NCBI GenBank assembly: GCA_037179385.1
Contig: CM074189.1
Location: forward strand, 27,031,648 to 27,095,647
Direction: 5' to 3'
DNA: 64,000 nt
DNA from: Holothuria scabra
Lineage: Eukaryota > Echinodermata > Holothuroidea > Aspidochirotida > Holothuriidae
Shown here: in pieces, positions 54,751 to 64,000 of the stretch
Layout of the letters: every line of letters starts with the position of its first letter
Numbering within the stretch: the first letter of the stretch is position 1
Made by a program: the position numbers and the translations under genes
The notes under the pieces: model-generated
Database searches by the model: none
What the model saw: only the letters and a program-made list of their open reading frames with translations
Told to the model about the DNA's origin: nothing

Positions 54751-57700
54751 CGTTTTATTATGAAAAATCTGTGTTGTAAATTGTTTTGACTCTGAAGTCT
54801 GTGTGCTGCGTAATGATCTAAGGATATTTTACATGGAACGAATATATATCCAGGTTTATTATTAGAATTACATCTGAAATGTAACATTTTGTAGAGGTTT
54901 CTGGTGATACCGTAAAGGCATAAACATTAGAGTAGGGTATAAGTTTGTTGTTTCGTTAAAAGTAGGCTAATCTTTAGTCTTAATAGCAAAGCTTATGTAA
55001 AAAGATAACGTAAAAATACCTCATTAGAATCCCTAGTCATGGAGAAGTGGGATGTTTTTAGAAAAGTTCTGAAAAAATACACAAGGCAAAATATACCGTT
55101 ACGTATAAAACATTTCAACATTTCAAATTTAATAGCAAGAGGGAAATATCTTGTGTAAAATGGTCCAATATTGCAACAATAGCGCAGCACGAAAATTTTT
55201 CAAGTCATTATCAAACATTCAGCCTCACAAGGGAGTTGCTGAAGTAAACGCTGACAGTAGCTTCATATTTTCAAAATATCAATAGAATAGTAATAAAAGT
55301 TGCAACATTTGAATCTTTGAAAGTTTGGGTAAGCTAATCATTCTTGAGGAACATATGACTCAATTTCTATCTGTGAGAAAACTTATTTTTGGAAAAGAAG
55401 TCAACTATACTGCCTTTCTTTTAATAATCGATCGAAAGGCCTAGTGAAGAAATGCAATAAAATGATAGGCGTACTAGGTAATTTTCTCTATCTAGGGGGG
55501 GGGGGGCAAGATCAATTTTTACCCGAATGGTGGGGGGGGGGGGGTGGGAGTGCTCTCTGCACCCCTGTTTGTATGCCTCTGAATAAAATATTTTTTAGGC
55601 TACCATCAAATTCAATGAGATTAAAGGTATTTTATCATACATTTCATATGAAAACTTTCCATCATCACCTTCTTTAATGGAATATAAGATCGTTTTCTTC
55701 ATTTTATTAAGCCACGCCTTTTTATCGTGAAATGTTAAAAATAATACTGAACGAACTATTTCTCTACTTTGCCAAAATATGGTATTGCATTTAAATAAAA
55801 CAGAAACTACATTTAACAACGTCAAACCAAGTCTACATAATTTATAGTGCAAAAAATACTGCTCCCCTACAAACACAGAAATTTATTTTGCAATTTTAAA
55901 CATAAAATAGTTCTGCCAAATTTATTCGAAAATCTGCCAAAAACAGAACGTTTTATTGTTTCTGCAATTTTCAAAGTTAAGATGTCCTGATTTTAAAACT
56001 GTGTGTTTTAATATTCCTTTTACAATCTTTCCCAGAGAGAATCCTACGCCCACATTAAATGTAAGACAATAGTATGAAAATTATAATTCGATATGGAATT
56101 CATTCCATTCAGTCCATTGAGACTTAGTTAAAACATACATTTGACCGAAGGAAAATTAATGAACATAACATTCAGGATCTGTTCTGTTCAATAGCCAGAA
56201 AAAGACCGTTGAATCTTAAATAGACTTTGATTTAAGCAATTTTTAACCTGTAGTTTATAACTAACAAAGGGAATTTCATGAGATAAATGAGGGCTAAAAT
56301 CCCATAACTTTCTTGATTATTTTATAGTGCATTGATTCTCTTACACGCCCACTTTAGAGATCGTGCTCTGCTACGAAAGACCACTAAGGACTGAAATAAA
56401 AGTTTGAAGGTTATTTGCTGCTGGAATTTGAGTCCCTGTTGTTTGTTTTCATCGAATTTACATAAACTACACACGTTATTAACATTTTTGGTTCAGTATA
56501 CTTATGATTTATAAGCGTACAGTAAATGAAATGCACTTACAACCGAAAAACTTTAATGACCCCACTGACCGTTAAAGTGCATCAGAAACACGAGGAATAT
56601 CTACTTAAGCTTATCATATTACGGAGTTGGAAGGGATGGAGAAACATTAACCAAATTCTGCCAGACAATTTTTACTTGAGAATAAATGAATCCTCCTCAG
56701 TTATCAAAATTTGATTTGTTTTTACTGTCAAGCTTCTGTTGACATTCCTTCTTTAATAGAATCTCCCCCTTTCACGTTAATCATGTAAAAAAAGCTATTG
56801 TTAAGAGCCTGCTTTGATCACTATCTAGGCAGCCGATAAATATAGGACGTTGATATCACAAAAAAAAAAAAGAAAACGACTTTCCATCCACTTCTTAATT
56901 ACCGAAATTTCAGTATTATTCCTAAATCCTCATTGAGAAAGAAATAAAGCTGTTTGAAAACCAACGGAGGTGTAAAGGTTGGTGTCGATATTTTTAACGA
57001 TCCCGGATTGTTCCTGCAAAAGCAGAGATTGTTATTATGCTCAAAATGTAACAAAAAGGTACACTGTAACCTCTAAAATTGGGGCGAATGGCCGCAAAAG
57101 GAAAAACAAAATGTTCTTTATTACGGCAACGTGATACCAATGTGTTGATTTATCCTACGATCTCTCTTAGTTAAAGCAAACGTTAGGGATAAGAATTCTG
57201 GAAATTCTACTCTACTAATCGGCTTTTTGATAGAGCAACTTTATATAAAAGACAACGCAAAGCTATACTTTTCCACGAAACACCTTGTGTCAAAGTGTTT
57301 TCTCTCCATCACTTACAACTTCTTGGTAATATACTATGCATGCATGCATTGCAGTTTTCATGAAGAGTTATATTTTATTCTTGAAGACTTTACCTTCTGC
57401 ACTGTAATGATTAAAATTTTCTTCAGTAAAAAGTATGAGAACAAGGTAACTAACAATAGTGTAGACCATTCATACATTATGCTGAGGTTCCTTCCAGCAA
57501 TAGAATAATCAATTCAATAGAGACCCAAGGGCGTCGATTTGATTTTCAAAGTGGGGGGGGGGGGGTAAATTATTTTGGTATTAATAATCTCATCTTTGAC
57601 GTCCATAAATAAAACCAAGAAAAAAAGGAACCCCTTGCATGTTTCTATGGATAAAATGGGATGTTCACGAAGTTTTAACCTTTAAACCTCAGGTGAACCC

Positions 57701-58107
57701 AAATTACCGTTCAACTTAACAATGGGAATCATTGACTTAAATATTAAGTATCCAAACTTAAAACATAAAAATCATGTTTCCATTTGTTCTAAGCCTTCGG
57801 ATAGGCACATGTGTAAACCATGCATATTTTAGAGGTTTTTCTACAAATAATTTTAGTTTTCGGCGAAACTGAGTTTGGAAGTCGCCAAACTTTGCCCACA
57901 GGAAGAACACTGGGAAAATGTGATAAGTTTGAAAAAACGTCTTTCCTGCAGCATATTGTGACATTTTCTCAATGAAATAGCACGGTCGTGGATTTTCTCC
58001 GCCCTTTGGCATTATTTACTCCAATATACATGAGAACATATGGAAAAAATTGACCCATGTGCCTATGGGTGTCTTCCCTGGTGTTTCAATAAGATTGTTA
58101 CATAATT
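54751..58107. other. No gene recognised
   Basis: G-runs at 55495-55506, 55532-55544 and 57553-57565. It may include the 3' UTR of the minus-strand death-domain gene at its right end. No domain found on either strand. Confidence 0.4.
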
Positions 58108-58449
58108 TCAGTTATCGTGCAAACCTTCATATTTTTCGACGTCGTTTGCCAAATCCAATCTTCCGTTTCTCACCAAGGCTTCTCGTAAAGTTGTAAAAGT
58201 TGCTGCTCCACCTTTATTCTGTTTCCAAGATAGCAAACATTGAAAAATTATCTCTCTTATATTTCCGCCATTGGTTTTTTCCTGACTGTAAAATTCTTCT
58301 TCTTTTATGCCAAGACTTCGACAAACATCTTTCCACTCGGCCTTTAGCTTCTTCGATATGAGCTGTAAATACCAATATTCCAACTGGTTTATTAGATGCC
58401 CAACCAGGTTAGGGAGTTTTTCTTTCCCATTTGGCTTAAGATTTCTCAT
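58108..58449 (-). CDS. Death-domain protein (terminal exon or short gene)
   Basis: 113 residues from ATG at 58449 to the stop at 58108. Residues about 27-110 fit a death domain of six helices: EWKDVCRSLGIKEEE covers the first helices with the conserved W and LG, LLSWKQNKGG carries the second conserved W, and TLREALVRNGRLDLANDVE gives the last two helices. Death domains join receptors and adaptors in apoptosis and innate immune signalling by homotypic binding; the partner here is unknown. Just upstream on the minus strand a T/C-rich tract and AG at 58460-58461 could be an acceptor (phase 1), so this may be the last exon of a longer protein. No upstream exon was found. Confidence 0.75.
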   Translation of the reverse strand: MRNLKPNGKEKLPNLVGHLINQLEYWYLQLISKKLKAEWKDVCRSLGIKEEEFYSQEKTNGGNIREIIFQCLLSWKQNKGGAATFTTLREALVRNGRLDLANDVEKYEGLHDN

Positions 58450-58639
58450 TGCGGTCAAGCTTCAATTTCAATTAAAGAAAGAAATTTGACCTTCCAAGTA
58501 ACCATCAACCAACAAGTATCAACAAATATTTAACGGACAAATTTTATAAATGGGGTTAAAAAAACAACATGATTTCTACTGTCACGAAAAATAACCCAGT
58601 CATCAGATTGTCATGACAAATAATTTGCGGTCAAAACCG

Positions 58640-59610
58640 CTCCCTGTGAGTTTTGGTGAACCACAAGGAGCTTGCTGTGGACCACACATGTTCAAATGGT
58701 AGGCCAGGTCTCTGTTTGACGTTGTTGAGACTCACTCCCTAAGTATACACGGATATGTAGAGGATCATAGCATATACTTAATTATGAATGAACGTGACCC
58801 CACTGACGTAAGGGATTTGATCGCAAAGCTTGAAATGTGTCTGAAAGATGTCAAGAACTGAATGACATTTAATACACTAAGAATAAATTACTTGTAAACA
58901 GAAGTTATTGTATTTTGCTCATACCAACAGATATCCAAAATTAGCATTGAACATATCATCGTTGGTAAAACCTCTGTAAAAATCTCATATTCTGTTAAGG
59001 AGCTTGGTTAGATATGTTCTTTCTATTTCTGATTATGTAAACAGTCAGTGTAAAACTGCTCCTTACAATCACTGTAATATAAGACAGTGGGCTAAATTCC
59101 TTCGCAAGGTCGCAATCATCGCTCTTGTGAATGCACTGGTTCATAGCTGTGTCGGCTATTGTTACATTTTGCTAACTTCTCTTCCGTAATGTGTGTTAAC
59201 AAGATACAGCTTGGGCAAAAAACGCTGCCAAACTAGTTTCTTACAAGAACAGGTCCTTGGGATTGCTGAAGGAATTGCATCGGCTTCCAGTGTTTTATAG
59301 GAATCCCATTCAAGATCTTGCTGCTTGTATATAAGGTCCTACACAATATGAAACCACTTCACTTTTCTAATGTTCTCATATTAGGAATATAAGATATGAA
59401 CTCTCAATCTGGTTGTTCCTAGATAAAAATCCATGTTTGGTGAGCGCACGCCGTTCAGGGCCCTAAGTTATGCAATGATCTGCCCTCTTCAGTTAAGTTA
59501 GCATCATTTTCAGTCCTCATAAAAATGCCACCGATCTCGCTGTGCCTTTGCTGGTATCTGATAGATCAAACTCAGTATTCTTTTTCTCCACTTTTTTGTA
59601 AATGGCATTA
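58640..59610 (+). pseudogene. Decayed non-LTR retrotransposon (reverse transcriptase)
   Basis: Pieces of one reverse transcriptase appear in order across several frames: VSFGEPQGACCGPHMF, HGYVEDHSIYLIM (catalytic DD now ED), LEMCLKDVKN then MTFNTLRIN, TEVIVF, VKELG, and further on LHRLPVFYRNPIQDLAACI-like and LVYKVLHNMKPLHF. Many stops and frameshifts. The order matches CR1/L2-type LINEs. Lies just upstream (by its own strand) of the death-domain exon. Confidence 0.75.
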
Positions 59611-59649
59611 CAATAAATATTTTAAATAATATCCCATATGAATTGAACT

Positions 59650-60920
59650 TGAATTTTCTCTGCCAATGAACTTATGGGACATCGAGATGATTTAATTATC
59701 CTCAATTTCATACATTGTCAGACAGATTTTGTCAAGCTTTGTCTCATTCCTAACAGCTCCCTGGGCCAGCAGAATTGCAAAGACAATGTATTTTAAACCA
59801 TAAACTGAATGGAATGAAAATACAAGCACAGCATCGATCAAGAACAGTAAGTTATTACGACGTTACGACGTTACACATTTTATACTTTGTAAAAATGACT
59901 TTTTCTTGTTGTTCCAGAATTAACACATCCCAAGATATAATGTGTCACCCCACAAGTAGATGATCAAAAGTCTTCCTTCTTCGGCTGTTTGTGTTGCATC
60001 TTAAACGATTGAAGACATGTCAAAAAGAATGATCAGCTACTGTTGGCAAAAAAAGTTTCTCAAGCGATTCAAAATCTGCACATTTTCAAAAATTTGTAAG
60101 ACGAGGTAAGGACCAGGCTTTAAAGTCTAGATATTCTCACCCCATAAAGTCCATAAACCTTTTAACATTGCAAATTTTCAAACATTTAAAAGACGTAGTA
60201 AGAGATCAGGCTTTAAAGTCCAGATATCCTCACCCAAGACAGTTCCAATTCTCAAACCCTATTTATTTTAAACTCCTCCTACAACGGTCTAAAGGCCCAT
60301 CCTTATACAGAAACAATCAGTTTATTGTTTCAAGACTGTGCTTCCGAGGTGTGCCATTGAAAATTTCTGTAGGCTACTGCAAAGATGTAGTAGGGGTTAG
60401 AAGATAAGGCCTTTAAGATCAGATGGGGATTATCACAAGGGTCTATAGAAAAATGTGCTCACTGTAATTTATTCCTTTTAAAGGCAAGTTGGAGATCCCT
60501 CATTTTGTTTTAATCAAACAAACATGAAATATACCCTTTCTCCAAAAGTGTACAGTCTTTGAAAGAGTACATACTGTTGGTATGATGAGGCATCAAAAAC
60601 CACGTATTCTTACTAAATGAATGATCTCTTTACAATTTTTTATGAGATGAAGCTTTTGTTAATGGGATCATAGAATTAAAATTTGGAAATACTGAAAACA
60701 TGTATGTTTCATATTTCCATTGGCAATAGTTGTAAACACTGTATAAATAAACTTTCCGATGTCATTTGCTGGACAGATCAAATCATTTCATTTTATATTC
60801 GACTCATGACTGCATACGAATTTTAGCCCATTAGCTGCCTGTGTTAAAGGTTGCATAGTCTTAGCAATCAACCTTCTGGCTCATTTTTATCTTGGAAAAT
60901 TTATAATCTATTTACAAAAG
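59650..60920. other. No gene recognised
   Basis: An imperfect tandem repeat lies near 60060-60240: the pair TTTTCAAA.ATTTGTAAGACG and TTTTCAAACATTTAAAAGACG, each followed by an AGGCTTTAAAGTC stretch and CACCC, about 110 bp apart. Confidence 0.45.
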
Positions 60921-60924
60921 AGTT

Positions 60925-61125
60925 AATGATCACATCAAGTTTTGTCATGTGACAAAGGTGTTTATTCTTAGCATTTTGGTGAAATTGGCATTGAAATCCA
61001 AAGTGTTGTTCTTAAGTTATTAGCAAGTAAAATTGAACATTTTCAACAAAACTTGACTTTGAATAAAGCACATGTGACATCATATCCTCACATTAATTGA
61101 CAGTCGTTTGTCCTTCTGCAATCTT
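60925..61125 (+). repeat. Dispersed repeat, family of three (copy 3)
   Basis: Same ordered landmarks as 33905-34140: ATCACATCAAG, AGCATTTTGGTGA, ACATTTTCAACAAAA, GACATCATATCCTCACAT. Lies just left of the TIR element at 61308. Confidence 0.65.
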
Positions 61126-61480
61126 TTCCATCAGATTTTTCCTTCATGATACCATATAACTGTTATTCCGACGCATTTTGTTGTTACTTTAATTATTTCA
61201 ACATTGAAGGCGTTTCCTCGTTATTTTTATCAAATGGGTAGTTTATGGAACAGGGAGGGGTAAGTAGAAAAGGATCTTTAGGGTATTGAAGCAATGGATT
61301 TGCAATACACTCTAAAAAATACCTCATCAAACATTTGAACCGTTCTTCTGATCAAACAAGTTCCACACGAAATCTATTCGAAATGAATAGTTCGGGGACA
61401 CTTTTGAACTTAATCTGATCAAAGAGATGCGCCGAGGTTGTGAACAATTGACAACTTCAACAGATCACCCTCGACATGAC

Positions 61481-61570
61481 ACCTGATTGGTCCATATGTT
61501 CTACGTCATCAACAGTTGCCGTCACATCCGGTCGTTGGCGTGCCTTATCGACGGCGGCCATATTGAAAGA
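61481..61570 (+). promoter_or_regulatory. TATA-less promoter-like cluster
   Basis: In order: inverted CCAAT box (GATTGG at 61485-61490), CRE-like TACGTCA (61502-61508), a CACATCCGG ETS-like site, then CGGCGGCCATATTG (61552-61565), a YY1-like element often found just after a start site. ATG of the SAM-like exon follows at 61622. A CRE and the same CGGCGGCCAT core occur in the MITE at 25720. Confidence 0.5.
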
Positions 61571-61621
61571 TAGTTGAAGTTGCAGTTAGAAAAGAACGTA
61601 CCGCACAGAAAAATAAAAGTA

Positions 61622-61688
61622 ATGGACGCATTTGTGGAAGAAAAGCTAACAGAATGGGGTTTAGAAAAGTACATTCCAAAGTTGCAAG
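61622..61688 (+). CDS. First coding exon of a SAM-domain-like protein (partial)
   Basis: ATG at 61622; 22 codons plus one base, donor AAG|GTTAGT (phase 1). The peptide MDAFVEEKLTEWGLEKYIP has the spacing of the first helix of a sterile alpha motif (L..W.L..Y...). The rest of the domain would be in a later exon, which I did not find before 64000. The exon sits inside a TIR element downstream of a promoter-like cluster. Short length limits confidence. Confidence 0.45.
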
Positions 61689-62449
61689 GTTAGTTTAACT
61701 TTTATTGATCACCGTGCGAGCAAAACTTTAACGTTCGGTCGTGATGCACTAAGTTACCTTGCCTGAGTAATCACGTTTGCTACCCTAGCTCATAACGTTA
61801 TAACGTTAGGCTTAAGCCTAATGTTAGTTTTTGTACTGTACTGTAGGTAGCACATACTAGCCTAGCCTATTACTTTCTTCCTGTAATTGTAAATGTTTGA
61901 ATACTCGTTTTGAAGTTAGCGTCTGTGTCATACATTTATGGTTGTAGGTTTAGTCGAAGTGTCTGTAACCTCGATAGGTACTACGTACTCCGCGGAAAAT
62001 TATTGGCCGAGCCTAGCCTTAGGTTAACCTAGCCTAGGCCTAGGCCTAACGTTAGGCTAGGTTAGGTAATCTAACGTTTCAGTGTTGGCTAGGCCGAGGC
62101 CCCTAACATTAGGCCTAACGTTTATTGTTGAATTGCTGAGGCAATTCCATTTTTGTCTTCTAATAATGAGTTTTAAATTTTATATTCTATCCGGAAGCTG
62201 CTTAACTGAAAACCAAGCTAGTCTAGGCCTATTCACTGTTTCCTAAAATTATCAGCCAAAAATTTTTTTCCCCAAAATTTGAAAAAAATTAACAAGAGAT
62301 GATGATTTCAATCGCTCAGATTAACGTTACGTCGTGAGGCCAGTCAGTAGGCCCACCCTTTAGTTACTTTCTACCCCTAAGGTTAAAAATGTTGAGGCGG
62401 AAAGTAATATTTGAACATAGGCTAGGCCTATATGAAACATTTTTTTTTT

Positions 62450-62460
62450 GGGGGGGGGGG
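62450..62460 (+). repeat. T9-G11 homopolymer junction
   Basis: A T-run followed directly by 11 G, inside the TIR element. Confidence 0.9.
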
Positions 62461-63119
62461 TGGAAATTAGTGGAACGGAATGCGGTATTTCAGTGGTACT
62501 TGTTTCAAATTAGAATTTCATTGACTTTTCTCTTACGTTTCAGGCTTAGATAAGTCATATCTCACCCCTTTCTCTTCCAGTTTCAAATTTTTGACTAAGA
62601 GGTGAATAAAAAGAACATTTACTTTTTCATAGGAGTTAACTTAAATACCCATTGTCTACATTTTGTTAATAGCTGAGTTTTACTAACATTTCTTTTGCAA
62701 GATACTTGAAAGATTGGTGATGTGGCTTTGCATTAGTCATTCTTTTGGCAGTATGAATAGAAAGGAAATAAACAAGCACAAATAGAATCTCTTCTCTCCC
62801 TTACTTTTTTTACATTAGATTCTCCAGTTATTCCATTGACAAAATTAGCATATTCGTAGGTTGCATTGTGAGAAGTGTTTTACCAGAGTGATACTAATTA
62901 CATGATCAGATTCTAGTCATTTTGAACAGATTCTGATCAAGTCCCGCTTGATCAGACTCTCTGGTCAGTTATGCTTAATGACCAGGTTTCCTGTTCATTT
63001 ATTTTGAATAGAATAATCTGATCACTTTGAATAGGATCTGATCGGTGCCCCTCTGATCTGGAAATCTGATCAAATGCGACCCGATTCTGATCAAATTTGA
63101 CCAGGCATTTTTTAGAGTG

Positions 63120-64000
63120 TATAGATTTCACGTTTAATTCTGTACACACAAATTTACATGTTTCTGTTCTTACTATTTTGAAGATGTGAAGAACGTGTGA
63201 AGAACAAGAAAACGACATGAAAAACAAATGACGCTTAACTATTATTGTCATGTTGTGAGGTAGCAAGAAGCTCATACGATCAGAATAAAGGCACTTCATA
63301 TGGTTTTTAGTTAGTATTCAGATTAGCACTTCAGAAAGTGTGGGGTTGCTTGCATTTTGCTCGAAAATTACTGTTACTCTCAATGATTGCTTAGATCACC
63401 GATAATGTGTTTGCAAATACTGAGTATCAATGAAACGAATTTGTCACAGGAATATTCAGAGTTACCAGGTATAAAATGTCTTTTCCTATATAACGTTATA
63501 GTCTATTCCAAAATGTTTGACTTTGGTTCAAACACTTCTGCCAGCTACACCTGTTTGCTGGTCTTAGTTTTGGAAGTGACTTTTTTACCTGGGATATAGA
63601 TGACCGAACTGAAATAAGTGGAACAATTTATTTCATAATTTTAAGCATCAACTGTGCAGTGTGGTATAAATGTAATCTTTCCATCTACTTACAAGCGCTA
63701 TTTGTATATCTGTACATGAAAAAACTCACAACCACAACAAAACGTAAAGCTATATACCAATTAGGATAACGCATTTACCAAGTTAGATTTTTTAAATTCT
63801 TTTTTTTGAATACAATAAAGATGTCATTACCTCAAAAAGTCTAATAACTTCAGCGAAGTGACAAAAAAGGGAACTATGTTACCTGTATTGTAAGATTTTT
63901 CGAATCTTCTTTCAGTGGTTTCCCATGCTCTTGTGATGTCTGCCCACTTTCCAGAATCTGTGAAATAAACCATTTCTACATTGCTCATAACTTCAGTGTT
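63120..64000. other. No gene recognised
   Basis: No domain-bearing exon on either strand. Possibly intron 1 of the SAM-like gene. Confidence 0.35.

Larger units (their letters stand above)
61308..63119. mobile_element. TIR element with subterminal CTGATCA motifs enclosing a promoter and first exon (1812 bp)
   Basis: Ends CACTCTAAAAAAT and its complement ATTTTTTAGAGTG, flanked by TA on both sides. The inverted match continues inward about 30 bp with mismatches. CTGATCA/TGATCAG and related motifs are concentrated near both ends (about 61340-61430 and 62890-63100). The middle holds a TATA-less promoter-like region and a coding first exon. Terminal hexamer and TA target match the element at 24338-25482, though the subterminal motif differs. 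Confidence 0.7.

Overview
The window is animal nuclear DNA. It is AT-rich, genes are split into small exons by GT-AG introns, and inverted-repeat transposons, non-LTR retrotransposon remnants, SINEs, (TA)n tracts and long G-runs are abundant. The recognisable coding content is dominated by HYR (hyalin repeat) exons, all phase 1-1. HYR-rich membrane proteins, a Reeler domain and a death-domain gene suggest a marine deuterostome invertebrate. An echinoderm such as a sea cucumber is my best guess, but the sequence alone does not prove it.

Layout: (1) 1.6-12.8 kb is an array of HYR exons, each embedded in a repeat unit of about 1466 bp. Three units (5025-9423) are almost identical, two are diverged, one has lost its exon, one exon is fused to intronic sequence, and one is a pseudo-exon with an in-frame stop. 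Two nested TIR transposons split the decayed left end. (2) 13.5-18.4 kb holds the 3' end of a + strand gene: three HYR exons and a terminal exon with a fourth HYR, a transmembrane helix and a short tail. The array exons can splice in phase to these and are probably part of the same gene. (3) 18.7-28.2 kb holds no recognised gene but several TIR elements. (4) 28.2-47.9 kb is a complete second + strand gene in six exons: signal peptide, Reeler, HYR, HYR, transmembrane helix and an 87-residue tyrosine-rich tail (466 aa). Its introns contain two SINEs, an antisense LINE fragment and many dispersed repeats. (5) 48-54 kb holds nested fold-back structures with (TA)n cores, one enclosing a tRNA-like sequence, and a LINE fragment. 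(6) 54.4-64 kb holds a possible cysteine-rich terminal exon, a minus-strand death-domain exon, a decayed LINE, and a TIR element that encloses a promoter-like region and a SAM-like first exon.

The two adjacent HYR genes encode single-pass type I membrane proteins. The array and the second gene use the same six-cysteine HYR subclass, so the locus looks like a small family of cell-surface HYR receptors or adhesion proteins that grows by exon duplication. Ligands and function cannot be read from the sequence. All exon joins are inferred from splice signals, phase and domain continuity, not from transcripts.
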